Positions 10,068-19,061 of a stretch of 64,000 nucleotides of DNA are shown in pieces. The DNA is from Streptomyces sp. NA02950 (GTDB lineage: Bacteria; Actinomycetota; Actinomycetes; Streptomycetales; Streptomycetaceae), in NCBI RefSeq assembly GCF_013364155.1, contig NZ_CP054916.1, positions 3,530,501 through 3,594,500 of the forward strand. Direction: 5' to 3'. The position numbers and the translations under genes are program-made. The notes below the pieces were generated by a model that ran no database searches, had not been told where the DNA came from, and saw only the letters and a list, made by a program, of their open reading frames with translations. Every line of letters starts with the position of its first letter. Position 1 is the first letter of the stretch.

Positions 10068-11738
10068 ATGCACTATCTGGCCGAAGGACTACGGCTCCCC
10101 ACCAACGCGCTCGACTACTCGATCCTCATCCTCTACTTCGCCGTGGTGCTCGGCGTCGGATTCGCCGCCAGACGGAGCGTGAAGACCAGCCTCGACTTCT
10201 TCCTCTCCGGGCGGTCACTGCCCGCGTGGGTCACCGGGCTCGCCTTCGTCGCCGCCAACCTCGGCGCCCTGGAGATCCTGGGCATGGCGGCCAACGGCGC
10301 ACAGTACGGCGTCTACACCGTGCACTGGTACTGGGTCGGTGCCATCCCGGCCATGGTCTTCCTCGGCCTGGTGATGATGCCCTTCTACTACGGGTCGAAG
10401 GTGCGCTCCGTCCCCGAGTTCCTGCTGCACCGCTACGGGCAGTCCTCGCATCTGCTCAGCTCGGTGATCTTCTCCGTGGCGTCCGTGCTGATCGCGGGCG
10501 TCAACCTGTACGCGATGGCGATCGTGGTGGAGGCGCTGCTGGGCTGGCCGCAGTGGGTGGCCATCGTCGTCGCCGGCTTCTTCGTGCTGGCCTACATCAC
10601 CCTCGGCGGTCTCTCCTCGGCGATCTACAACGAGGTGCTCCAGTTCTTCGTCATCCTCGCCGCCCTCATCCCGCTGACCATCGTCGGCCTCGAGCGGGTC
10701 GGCGGCTGGGGCGGGCTGATGGACTCCCTCGACGCCTCCCACGGCACCGACTTCACCTCGGCGTGGGGCGGTACCGGTATCGGCAGCCCCAACCCGCTGG
10801 GCGCCAACTGGCTGACCATCGTGCTGGGCCTGGGCTTCTGTCTGAGCTTCGGCTACTGGACGACCAACTTCGCCGAGGTGCAGCGCGCGCTGTCGGCCAA
10901 GAACCTCTCGGCCGCCCAGCGCACCCCGCTGATCGCCGCGTTCCCCAAGATGTTCATCCCGCTGATCGTGGTCGTCCCCGGGCTGATCGCGCTGGTCCTC
11001 GAACCGGGCATCGGCAGCGAGAAGAGCGGCTTCCAGTACAACGACGCGATCCCGCTGCTCATGCGCGATCTGCTGCCCAACGGGGTGCTGGGGCTGGCGG
11101 TGACCGGCCTGCTGGCCGCCTTCATGGCGGGCATGGCGGCCAATGTGTCGGCGTTCAACACGGTGTTCACCAACGACATCTGGGGGGCCTACGTCCGCAA
11201 GGGCCGCCCGGACGAGTACTACCTGCTGACCGGGCGGGTGGTCACCGCCATCGGGGTGCTGTGCGGTATGGGGACGGCCTTCATCGCCTCCTCGTTCAGC
11301 AACATCATGAACTACCTCCAGACCCTGTTCTCCTTCTTCAACGTGCCACTGTTCTGCGTCTTCATCATCGGCATGTTCTGGAAGCGGGCCACCGCCGCGG
11401 CCGGGTTCTGGGGGCTGCTCAGCGGCACCGTGGCCGCGATGATCAACTACTTCTGGTTCTACAAGGCGGGGGTCATCTCCATCCCCAGCGACCAGGGCGC
11501 CAACTTCGTCTCCGCCATCGTGGCGTTCGTCGTCGGCGGTGTGGTGATGGTCGGGGTCTCGCTGTTCACCACGCCCAAGCCGGTGGAGTCGCTGGCCGGT
11601 CTGGTCTACGGCACCACCTCGCCCGGGATGGCCGAACCCCCGGCCGCGGGCGACGAGGCCTGGTACCGCAAGCCCGCGCTGCTGGGCTGGGGCGCGATCA
11701 TCCTCGCGGCCCTGTGCTACGTCCCGTTCTCCCTGTGA
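10068..11738 (+). CDS. sodium:solute symporter (SSS family), probable sugar/galactose carrier
   Basis: An integral membrane Na+-coupled transporter of 556 residues with about 13-14 hydrophobic segments spread over the whole protein. The TM1-2 region reads GFAARRSVKTSLDFFLSGR followed by AANLGALEILGMAANGA, the typical SSS unwound first core helix. Its divergent placement from galTEK and likeness to SGLT-type members suggest it imports galactose or a related sugar. That is inferred from context. A small two-helix membrane protein follows after 25 bp and may be an accessory subunit. Confidence 0.9.
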   Translation: MHYLAEGLRLPTNALDYSILILYFAVVLGVGFAARRSVKTSLDFFLSGRSLPAWVTGLAFVAANLGALEILGMAANGAQYGVYTVHWYWVGAIPAMVFLGLVMMPFYYGSKVRSVPEFLLHRYGQSSHLLSSVIFSVASVLIAGVNLYAMAIVVEALLGWPQWVAIVVAGFFVLAYITLGGLSSAIYNEVLQFFVILAALIPLTIVGLERVGGWGGLMDSLDASHGTDFTSAWGGTGIGSPNPLGANWLTIVLGLGFCLSFGYWTTNFAEVQRALSAKNLSAAQRTPLIAAFPKMFIPLIVVVPGLIALVLEPGIGSEKSGFQYNDAIPLLMRDLLPNGVLGLAVTGLLAAFMAGMAANVSAFNTVFTNDIWGAYVRKGRPDEYYLLTGRVVTAIGVLCGMGTAFIASSFSNIMNYLQTLFSFFNVPLFCVFIIGMFWKRATAAAGFWGLLSGTVAAMINYFWFYKAGVISIPSDQGANFVSAIVAFVVGGVVMVGVSLFTTPKPVESLAGLVYGTTSPGMAEPPAAGDEAWYRKPALLGWGAIILAALCYVPFSL

Positions 11739-11763
11739 CCGGGACCGGAAAGGAGTTCGTGCC

Positions 11764-12099
11764 ATGAGCGACGAGTACGAGTACCAGCACCAGGTCGAGG
11801 AACTCGAGGGGAAGTCGGCGACCGCGGCCCGGCTGTTCGACGTCCGGCGGCTCATCGGCGGTCTGTTCGTGATCTACGGGATCATCGTCACGATCGCCGG
11901 GTTCACCGCCTCCGACGCGGATCTGAAGAAGGCCCAGAACATCAACATCAACCTCTGGACGGGCCTGTCGATGCTCGTCGTCGGGCTGCTGTTCCTGCTC
12001 TGGATGTGGCTGCGGCCCGCGGCCGCCCCCGAGCCCGCCCCCGAACCCGCCCCCGAGCCACCGCCGGGTCCGGCCCGGCCCGGGGACGAAGCGGCCTGA
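11764..12099 (+). CDS. small two-helix membrane protein downstream of the symporter
   Basis: A 111-residue protein with an acidic N-terminus (MSDEYEYQHQVEELEGK), two predicted membrane helices (about 30-50 and 68-88) and a Pro/Ala/Glu-repeat tail (PEPAPEPAPEP). The ATG follows AAAGGAG. Close co-orientation with the symporter suggests it is co-transcribed and may assist it. No domain of known function recognised. Confidence 0.82.
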   Translation: MSDEYEYQHQVEELEGKSATAARLFDVRRLIGGLFVIYGIIVTIAGFTASDADLKKAQNININLWTGLSMLVVGLLFLLWMWLRPAAAPEPAPEPAPEPPPGPARPGDEAA

Positions 12100-12124
12100 C
12101 ACCTGCCGCTGGACAGGACGGAGT

Positions 12125-12811
12125 TCAGGCGGGCGGCGACGCCCGGTGCGCCGCCGCCCGCTCCAGCAGACCCGTGCGCGCCGCCAACGCGGCCGCCTCC
12201 AGCCGCGATCCGACGCCCAGCTTCATCAACACCCGCTGCACATGGGTACGGGCGGTACTGGGCGCGATCCCCATCCCGGCCGCGATCAGCCGGGTGTCCT
12301 CGCCCTCCGCGACCCGCACCAGCACCTCCACCTCGCGCGGGGTGAGCATCCGCAGCAGCCGGGCGCCCTCGTCATCGGGCTGAGCCGAGGGGTTCAGCAG
12401 CTCCGCGAACGCCCCCTGCAACAACTGCGGGGCCACCGCCGCCTCTCCGGCCCGCGCCTTCATCATGGCGCGCTCCACGCCCTCGATCCGCTCGTCGTGG
12501 CGCACATAGCCGGAGGCCCCGGCCGCGAACGCGGAGGCTATGCCGCGCGGACTCGGCACCGGGCCGAGCACCACCACCGCGACCTGCGGCCGCTCCTTCT
12601 TGATCCGCACGACCGGATCGAACGCCCCCGGCTCCGCCGGTGTCGCCGTGCCCAGCAGACACACCTCCGGTGCCCGGCTCACCACCAGCTCCGCCGCCCC
12701 CGCGCTCGGCGCGGCCGCGGCGAGCACCCGGTGCCCGCGCAGCTTCAACGCCGAGGCGAGTGCCTCCGCGAGCAGACGGTGATCGTCGACCACCATGAGT
12801 CGCACGCCCAT
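12125..12811 (-). CDS. LuxR-type orphan regulator with degenerate receiver
   Basis: A 228-residue protein with the response-regulator plan: receiver (about 3-120) and LuxR HTH (MLTPREVEVLVRVAEGEDTR... STARTHVQRVLMKLGV). The early acidic pair D9-D10 (VVDDHRLL) is kept, but the phospho-acceptor position reads CLLGTATP, with Gly where Asp is expected. Phosphorylation is therefore unlikely, and it is an atypical, kinase-independent regulator. ATG at 12811 is chosen because the receiver starts there; a longer in-frame start at 12928 adds unconserved sequence. Target genes unknown. Confidence 0.85.
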   Translation of the reverse strand: MGVRLMVVDDHRLLAEALASALKLRGHRVLAAAAPSAGAAELVVSRAPEVCLLGTATPAEPGAFDPVVRIKKERPQVAVVVLGPVPSPRGIASAFAAGASGYVRHDERIEGVERAMMKARAGEAAVAPQLLQGAFAELLNPSAQPDDEGARLLRMLTPREVEVLVRVAEGEDTRLIAAGMGIAPSTARTHVQRVLMKLGVGSRLEAAALAARTGLLERAAAHRASPPA

Positions 12812-12994
12812 GAGCTCCCCCCATTCGCCCAGGGGGGAAGCTACACGCTTGTTCGACGTCGCGCGCCCCCTACCGGGAAGAAGCCCCCCGGAATGCCGAA
12901 ATCCCGGCCATTCGTGCCTACTTGACATCCGGTCGACGTCCGAACCCGACCGGTGCGAGCGGGTCGTGGGCCGGAGGTGCCGGACGGGCCGCGG

Positions 12995-14809
12995 TCAGCT
13001 CGCGCCGAAGACGACGGCCAGCGGGTCGTCCTTGTCGTACTCACCCGAGGGCTTGGTGGCGTAGTGGTCGCCCATGTAGAGCCGCTCACCGTCGAAGAGG
13101 ATCTCCGAGTAGTCGGCGCTGAAGTCCGACTCCGTCTCGGCCGAGTCGGTGCTGTTCTGGAGCAGCTTGTTCTTCTCGTACGACTTGGGGTCGATCCGCC
13201 AGACCGCACCGCCGCGCGAGTAGCCGCCGTCCTGGTAGGCGATCACATAGCCGTCCTTGTCGAGGCCGAGCGGCGTCATGGTGGCGGAGGTGACGCCGTC
13301 GGTCTTCCCGATCGCCTTACCGGTCTTCATGCTGAAGGCGACGATCTCGTTCCCGGTGCCCTCGGAGCTGAAGCTGCGCTCCTTCGAGGGCATGAAGAGG
13401 GTGTCCGTGGCCTTGCTGATGGCGATCTTCCGGCAGCCCTCGACATTGGTCGACTCGCACCGGGGGTCATACTTGCCGTTGTCCGTGCTGATCTTGCCGC
13501 GGACCTTGCCGGTCTTGCCGCTGTCGTCGATCGCCAGGAAGTCGGAGACGCCGCCGCCGGTCTCGTCCCCCGCGTCCAGGCCGACCACCAGCGGATCGGT
13601 GGACGCGATGTGCGCGTACTCGATGCCGCGGGAGACCTTGTAGGTGGACCGCACCGCGCCCGTCTTCGGGTTCAGCGTCTGGATCTGGACCTGCTCATTG
13701 CCGTATTCACCGCACTTGCGCACGGCGACCAGCTTGTCGGCGCCACCGCCGTAGCCGTTGTCCGAGCACTCGTCGCTCTCGCTCGGCTTCCACAGCTGCT
13801 TGCCGTCGAGGGACCAGGCCGCGCCGCCGCGGGTGCCGCCCGCGGCCACCGTGCCACCGCCGATGGTCACCTCGTCGAAGCGCATCTTGTCGCCGTAGTC
13901 GCCGTCGACGCTCTTGTGCCAGCGCATCTTGCCCTGCTTGAGGTCGAGCAGCCCGACCTGGTTGCAGTCGGGGTACTTGTCCTTCTTCGTGGGCTTGCTC
14001 TCCTCGTAGACCACCGCGGTCAGACCGTCATCGGTGAGATGGGGCGAGGACCAGCACACCGCACCGGCCAGCGGTATCTCCCACTTGGGGCTGCCGCCTT
14101 CCAGCGGGTAGCCGACGACCTTGTTCACCCCGACCTTCACGAAGGCGTCGTCGGTCGTCCACATGCCCTCGACCGTGACCTGCTCCTTGACCTTGGGCAT
14201 GGGGATCTTGTTGAGCAGCTTGCCGTCGACCGTCTCCGGCGCGGGCTTCTTCTTGAACCCGCCGGAGGAGCCGCCGTCACTGCCGCTCGAACTGCCCTGG
14301 CTGCTCTTCTTGTCGTCGTCCTTGGCCTCGTTGCCACCCTTGTCCTTGGTGGCGAACCAGATGCCGCCGCCGATGACCAGCGCGACCGCCACCACGGCCG
14401 CCACGATGATCATCAAGCGCTGCTTGGACTGGTTGGAGTTGTTGGTGCCACCGCCGGGGCCCGGCGCACCGGGGTACTGGGGCTGGGGCGGGTAGCCGTA
14501 CTGCTGCTGCGGGCCGGACTGGAACGGCGAGGGCATGCCCACCTGGGTCGGCTGGGCGTGCACCGGCTGCCCCGGCTGCCCCGGCTGACCCGGGTAGCCG
14601 TAGCCACCGGCGCCCTGCGGGGGCGTCTGCGGCGGAGAGACCGGCGGAGGCGGAGGTGGGCCCTGCGGCGGCTGACCCGGTGCCTGCGGCGCGCCGTGGC
14701 CCTGCTGGGGCGGGGCGGGCGGCTGCTGCGGGTAGCCGTAACCGGGGTCCTGCGGCGCGCCGAAGCCGCCCTGCGGCGGCTGGTTGGGCGGCGGAGGCGG
14801 CTGTGACAT
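12995..14809 (-). CDS. Pro/Gln-rich membrane-anchored PQQ-like beta-propeller protein
   Basis: 604 residues in three parts. First, a cytosolic tail of about 125 residues rich in PPP, QPPQG and GYGYP. Second, one transmembrane helix (about 131-153, LMIIVAAVVAVALVIGGGIW). Third, an extracellular domain of repeated beta-blade sequences with GxAxWSLDGKxLW-type elements typical of PQQ-like propellers. A Ser/Gly/Lys linker follows the helix. Such proteins in Streptomyces are envelope proteins of unknown role; the tail is like those of morphogenetic or kinase-linked proteins. Function not assigned. Confidence 0.85.
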   Translation of the reverse strand: MSQPPPPPNQPPQGGFGAPQDPGYGYPQQPPAPPQQGHGAPQAPGQPPQGPPPPPPVSPPQTPPQGAGGYGYPGQPGQPGQPVHAQPTQVGMPSPFQSGPQQQYGYPPQPQYPGAPGPGGGTNNSNQSKQRLMIIVAAVVAVALVIGGGIWFATKDKGGNEAKDDDKKSSQGSSSGSDGGSSGGFKKKPAPETVDGKLLNKIPMPKVKEQVTVEGMWTTDDAFVKVGVNKVVGYPLEGGSPKWEIPLAGAVCWSSPHLTDDGLTAVVYEESKPTKKDKYPDCNQVGLLDLKQGKMRWHKSVDGDYGDKMRFDEVTIGGGTVAAGGTRGGAAWSLDGKQLWKPSESDECSDNGYGGGADKLVAVRKCGEYGNEQVQIQTLNPKTGAVRSTYKVSRGIEYAHIASTDPLVVGLDAGDETGGGVSDFLAIDDSGKTGKVRGKISTDNGKYDPRCESTNVEGCRKIAISKATDTLFMPSKERSFSSEGTGNEIVAFSMKTGKAIGKTDGVTSATMTPLGLDKDGYVIAYQDGGYSRGGAVWRIDPKSYEKNKLLQNSTDSAETESDFSADYSEILFDGERLYMGDHYATKPSGEYDKDDPLAVVFGAS

Positions 14810-14965
14810 GCGGAATCCTTCTTACGCGGGACCCAGGTTCCGACCGGCCTCCCCCGCGATCCCGGAGGTCAAAGCCCTCCAGGAAGGAGCGAATCGGACA
14901 TGGGACCCGCCAGTGAACGGCAGGCAGGCGGGAGTTCTTTGTATCACCCGGCACCGACGGACTCC

Positions 14966-15001
14966 GGGCCGGTCTCCACTCATCGAACAGCTGAGACCGG
15001 C
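14966..15001 (-). terminator. hairpin after the ABC-F gene
   Basis: GGCCGGTCTC and GAGACCGGCC form a perfect 10-bp stem with a 16-nt loop, 45 bp after the ABC-F stop. There is no U-run, as is usual for Streptomyces terminators. It also insulates the downstream propeller gene. Confidence 0.6.
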
Positions 15002-15046
15002 CTGTGACGGGACTGTTGCGGGCGCGCGTCACACCGCGCGGCCTCG

Positions 15047-16864
15047 TCAGACGTCGTCGGCCAGCTCCAGCCAGCGGGTCTCCAGTTCCTCGCGCTCCCC
15101 GGTCAGCTCCCTGAGCTGTGCGTCGAGTTCGGCCACCTTGGTGAAGTCCGTGGCGTTCTGGGCGATCTGGTCGTGGAGCGTGGACTCCTGCTCGCTGATG
15201 CGGTCCAGACGCCGTTCGATGCGTTGCAGTTCCTTCGTGGCGGCGCGCTGCTCGGCGGCGGACGGACGGCCGCCCGCGGGCTGTTCGGCTGCCTTCTGCC
15301 GGGCGGGGGCGGCCGGGACCGCGGCGGCCCGGACGCGCTGCCGCCGCTCCAGGTACTCGTCCAGACCGCGCGGCAGCATCCGCAGGGTGGCGTCGCCCAG
15401 CAGCGCCAGCACGCGGTCGGTGGTGCGCTCGATGAAGTACCGGTCGTGGCTGATGACCACCAGCGAGCCGGGCCAGCCGTCGAGCAGGTCCTCCAGCTGG
15501 GTCAGGGTCTCAATGTCCAGGTCGTTGGTGGGCTCGTCGAGGAAGAGCACATTGGGCTCGTCCATCAGCAGCCGCAGGATCTGGAGACGGCGCCGCTCAC
15601 CGCCGGACAGATCGCCGACCGGGGTCCACTGCTTCTCCTTGGTGAAGCCGAACTTCTCGCACAGCTGGGAGGCGGTCATCTCCCGGCCCTTGCCGAGGTC
15701 CACCCGCTGCCGCACCCGCTCGACGGCCTCCAGCACCCGCAGGCCCGGGTCCAGTTCGGCCACCTCCTGCGACAGATAGGCCAGTCTGACGGTTTTGCCG
15801 ACCACGATCCGGCCCGCCTCGGGCTGGGTCTCGCCCTCGGTACGGGCCGCCTCGGCCAGCGCGCGCAGCAGCGAGGTCTTGCCCGCGCCGTTCACCCCGA
15901 CCAGCCCGATCCGGTCGCCCGGCCCCAACTGCCAGGTGAGATGGCGCAGCAGCAGCTTGGGCCCGGCGGTGACGGTCACGTCCTCCAGGTCGAAGACGGT
16001 CTTGCCGAGGCGGGAGTTGGCGAACTTCATCAGCTCGGCGCTGTCGCGCGGCGGCGGCACATCGGCGATCAGCGCGTTGGCGGCCTCGATCCGGAAGCGC
16101 GGCTTGCTGGTGCGGGCCGGGGCGCCGCGGCGCAGCCAGGCCAGCTCCTTGCGCATCAGGTTCTGCCGCTTGGCCTCCTCGGTGGCGGCGATGCGCTCCC
16201 GCTCGGCGCGGGCGAAGACGTAGTCGCTGTAGCCGCCCTCGTACTCGTGGACCACACCGCGCTGGACGTCCCACATCCGGGTGCAGACCTGGTCGAGGAA
16301 CCAGCGGTCGTGGGTGACGACCACCAACGCCGAGCGGCGCGCCCGCAGATGCCCGGCCAGCCAGGAGATGCCCTCGACGTCGAGGTGGTTGGTGGGCTCG
16401 TCCAGGACGATCAGGCCCTGTTCGGCGATGAGGAGTTTGGCCAGCGCGATCCGGCGGCGCTCACCGCCGGAGAGCGGGCCGATGACGGTGTCCAGGCCCT
16501 GCGGGAAGGCGGGCAGGTCCAGCCCGCCGAACAGCCCGGTGAGCACGTCCCGGATCCGGGCGTCGCCCGCCCACTCGTGGTCGGCGAGATCGCCGATCAC
16601 CTCGTGGCGGACGGTGGCCTCGGGGTCGAGCGAGTCGTGCTGGGTGAGCACGCCGAGCCGCAGGTCCCCGGCGTGGGTGACCCGGCCGGTGTCGGCGGGC
16701 TCCAGTTTGGCGAGGATCCGGACGAGAGTGGTCTTGCCGTCGCCGTTGCGGCCGACGACGCCGATCCGGTCGCCCTCGTTGACTCCGAGGGAGACGCCGT
16801 CGAGCAGTGCACGGGTGCCGTACACCTTGCCGACGGCTTCGACGTTGACCAGGTTGGTGGCCAT
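15047..16864 (-). CDS. ABC-F family ATPase (Uup/EttA type)
   Basis: 605 residues with two ABC cassettes and no membrane part, so it acts on ribosomes rather than as a transporter. Walker A1 is GRNGDGKTT (about 38-46) and Walker A2 GVNGAGKTS. Both halves have LSGGERRR signatures and DEPTN Walker B motifs. The inter-domain linker is arginine-rich, and the C-terminal 80 residues (QRIERRLDRISEQ... ELETRWLEL) are a coiled coil as in Uup. ATG at 16864 has AGGAG 4 nt upstream and is preferred over GTG at 16867. ABC-F proteins rescue or protect ribosomes; drug resistance cannot be told from sequence. Confidence 0.92.
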   Translation of the reverse strand: MATNLVNVEAVGKVYGTRALLDGVSLGVNEGDRIGVVGRNGDGKTTLVRILAKLEPADTGRVTHAGDLRLGVLTQHDSLDPEATVRHEVIGDLADHEWAGDARIRDVLTGLFGGLDLPAFPQGLDTVIGPLSGGERRRIALAKLLIAEQGLIVLDEPTNHLDVEGISWLAGHLRARRSALVVVTHDRWFLDQVCTRMWDVQRGVVHEYEGGYSDYVFARAERERIAATEEAKRQNLMRKELAWLRRGAPARTSKPRFRIEAANALIADVPPPRDSAELMKFANSRLGKTVFDLEDVTVTAGPKLLLRHLTWQLGPGDRIGLVGVNGAGKTSLLRALAEAARTEGETQPEAGRIVVGKTVRLAYLSQEVAELDPGLRVLEAVERVRQRVDLGKGREMTASQLCEKFGFTKEKQWTPVGDLSGGERRRLQILRLLMDEPNVLFLDEPTNDLDIETLTQLEDLLDGWPGSLVVISHDRYFIERTTDRVLALLGDATLRMLPRGLDEYLERRQRVRAAAVPAAPARQKAAEQPAGGRPSAAEQRAATKELQRIERRLDRISEQESTLHDQIAQNATDFTKVAELDAQLRELTGEREELETRWLELADDV

Positions 16865-16924
16865 CACACTCCTGTACGCGGATCGATCGACGTCCCAGGG
16901 TAGTCGCCGCCGGCGACTACCCGC

Positions 16925-17851
16925 TCAGTCGGTCAGCACCGTCGCGCCGGGCGCCGGTCCGGACGCCGTCCGCACCGCGCGGCAGGTGCCGGAGGCGGCC
17001 AGCGCGGCGGCCACGGCCTCCGCGGCCTCGGTGTCCTTGGCGAGGAAGGCGCAGGTCGGGCCGGAGCCGGAGACGAGACAGGCGAGCGCTCCGGCGTCCG
17101 CTCCGGCGCGCAGGGTCTCAGTGAGCGCGGGACGCAGGGACAGGGCGGCGGGCTGGAGGTCATTGGTGACCGCGGCGGCGAGCGCGGCCGGGTCCCCGGT
17201 GCGCAGGGCCTCCAGCAGCGCCGGGGACGGCTCGGGGTCGGGGATGTCCTCGACGGTGGCGCCGGTGCCGGACGCCTCGCGGAGCCGGTCGCATTCGCGG
17301 TAGACGGCGGGGGTGGACAGTCCGCCGTCGGCGACCGCGAACACCCAGTGGAACGCGGCGCCGGTCTGAAGGGGTTCCAGCAGCTCACCGCGGCCCCGGC
17401 CCAGCGCGGCCCCGCCGACCAGGCTGAACGGGACATCGCTGCCCAGCTCCGCGCAGAGGGCCAGCAGCTCCTCGCGTGAGGTGCCGGTGCCCCACAGCGC
17501 GTCGCAGGCGAGCAGTGCCCCGGCGGCGTCCGCGCTGCCGCCCGCCATGCCCCCGGCGACCGGGATGTCCTTGGTGATGTGGAGGTGGACGCCGGGCTCG
17601 ATGCCGTGCCGCTCGGCGAGGGCGAGAGCAGCGCGGGCGGCGAGATTGGTGCGGTCCAGCGGCACCTGGTCGGCGTCGGCGCCGGAGACGGTGATCCGCA
17701 GACTGTCCGCGGGGGTGGCGGTGACCTCGTCGTGGAGGCCCACGGCGAGGAAGACGTTGGCCAGGTCGTGGAAGCCGTCGGGGCGCAGGCCGCCGACCGC
17801 GAGCTGGACGTTGACCTTCGCGGGGACGCGGGCGGTCACGGGGCGGGTCAC
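16925..17851 (-). CDS. ispE: 4-diphosphocytidyl-2-C-methyl-D-erythritol kinase
   Basis: Phosphorylates CDP-ME in the MEP isoprenoid pathway. It is a GHMP kinase of 308 residues from the chosen GTG. The N-terminus reads VPAKVNVQLAVGG, the GHMP ATP motif PVAGGMAGGSADAAG is in the first half, and the C-terminal motif is SGSGPTCAF. GTG at 17851 is preferred (AGGAG about 14 nt upstream, conserved start region); an in-frame start at 17905 adds 18 unconserved residues. It lies in the usual actinobacterial rsmA-ispE-ABC-F order on one strand. Confidence 0.95.
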   Translation of the reverse strand: MTRPVTARVPAKVNVQLAVGGLRPDGFHDLANVFLAVGLHDEVTATPADSLRITVSGADADQVPLDRTNLAARAALALAERHGIEPGVHLHITKDIPVAGGMAGGSADAAGALLACDALWGTGTSREELLALCAELGSDVPFSLVGGAALGRGRGELLEPLQTGAAFHWVFAVADGGLSTPAVYRECDRLREASGTGATVEDIPDPEPSPALLEALRTGDPAALAAAVTNDLQPAALSLRPALTETLRAGADAGALACLVSGSGPTCAFLAKDTEAAEAVAAALAASGTCRAVRTASGPAPGATVLTD

Positions 17852-17905
17852 GGGTGCGGGTTCCTCTCCTTGTTCGGTGCTCGGTTCGCCTCCGGGACGC
17901 CACAA

Positions 17906-18137
17906 GCCACCTGTCGACGGTCGGCCGTGCTCGGTGCCTCCACGCGGCGGAGCCGCATGTCGATCGCGGCCTCGCGGCCTCCGCGAGCTCTCGCCTTCGA
18001 CAGCGGCGCCCCTTCGGCTCTCCCCCAGCTACCGCTGGGAGGTGCCCCCTGCCGGCGGGGCAAGGAGGCGCACGGCGATGGGTGCCGCTGACTCGTCGGC
18101 GAGTGAGGCCATTGTCGCGCCCGCGACGGGCGGGCCC
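17906..18137. repeat. Streptomyces-type intergenic repeat between rsmA and ispE
   Basis: This gap is packed with short inverted repeats: GCGGCGGAGCCGC near 17945, GCGGCCTCGCGGCCTCCGC near 17970, and CTCCCCCAGC-TACC-GCTGGGAGG near 18020-18042. The last motif is one I recognise as a recurrent extragenic palindrome in Streptomyces chromosomes. No ORF with good codon bias is present. It may form an mRNA hairpin between the genes. Confidence 0.6.
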
Positions 18138-19007
18138 CTAACCGGAGGCGGGTCCGTGCTCGGCGATGGCGGCGAAGTCCTCGACGGTGAGCGCCTCGCC
18201 ACGGGCCTGGGGCGATATCCCGGCCGCCGTGAGAGCCGCCTCGGCCGCGGCGGCCGAACCGGCCCAGCCCGCCAGCGCCGCCCGCAGCGTCTTGCGGCGC
18301 TGGGCGAAGGCCGCGTCCACGACCGCGAAGACCTGTTCCCGGGTCGCGGTGGTGCGGGGCGGTTCGGGGCGGCGCTCCAGCGAGACGAGACCGGAGTCGA
18401 CATTGGGCGCGGGCCAGAACACATTGCGCCCGATGGCGCCCGCGCGCTTGACCCGGGCGTACCAGGCGGCCTTCACCGACGGCACCCCGTAGACCTTGGA
18501 GCCGGGCGCCGCGGCGAGCCGGTCGGCGACCTCGGACTGCACCATGACGAGCGTCCGCTCGATGCTCGGGAAGCGGGCCAGCATATGGAGCAGCACCGGG
18601 ACCGCGACGTTGTACGGGAGGTTGGCGACCAGCGCGGTGGGGGCGGGTCCGGGCAGTTCGGTGACCCGCAGCGCGTCCTGGTGCACCAGCGCGAAGCGGT
18701 CGGCGCGGCCGGGCAGCCGGGCTTCGACGGTGCCGGGCAGGGCGGCGGCCAGCACGTCGTCGATCTCCACGGCGGTGACCCGGTCGGCGGCCTCCAGCAG
18801 GGCCAGGGTCAGCGAGCCGAGCCCGGGACCGATCTCGACGACCACGTCGTCGGGGCGTACGCCGGCGGTGCGTACGATCCGGCGGACCGTGTTGGCGTCG
18901 ATGACGAAGTTCTGGCCGCGCTGCTTGGTGGGGCGCACGCCGAGCCGGGCCGCGAGTTCGCGGATGTCGGCGGGGCCGAGCAGGACATCGGGGTCGGGGG
19001 AGCTCAC
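18138..19007 (-). CDS. rsmA: 16S rRNA dimethyladenosine transferase (KsgA/RsmA)
   Basis: Dimethylates A1518 and A1519 of 16S rRNA in late 30S assembly; loss gives kasugamycin resistance. 289 residues. The N-terminal signature [10 protein letters not shown] is at about 28-37, SAM motif [12 protein letters not shown] near 57-67, and the target-base motif NLPYNVA in the middle. The C-terminal [10 protein letters not shown] is typical. It lies upstream of ispE across a 286-bp repeat-rich gap. Confidence 0.96.
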   Translation of the reverse strand: MSSPDPDVLLGPADIRELAARLGVRPTKQRGQNFVIDANTVRRIVRTAGVRPDDVVVEIGPGLGSLTLALLEAADRVTAVEIDDVLAAALPGTVEARLPGRADRFALVHQDALRVTELPGPAPTALVANLPYNVAVPVLLHMLARFPSIERTLVMVQSEVADRLAAAPGSKVYGVPSVKAAWYARVKRAGAIGRNVFWPAPNVDSGLVSLERRPEPPRTTATREQVFAVVDAAFAQRRKTLRAALAGWAGSAAAAEAALTAAGISPQARGEALTVEDFAAIAEHGPASG

Positions 19008-19061
19008 CGGGGAAGTTTAGGTGGTTTTTCCGCGGCCCGGTTCGCCGGGCATCCCCAGGGG

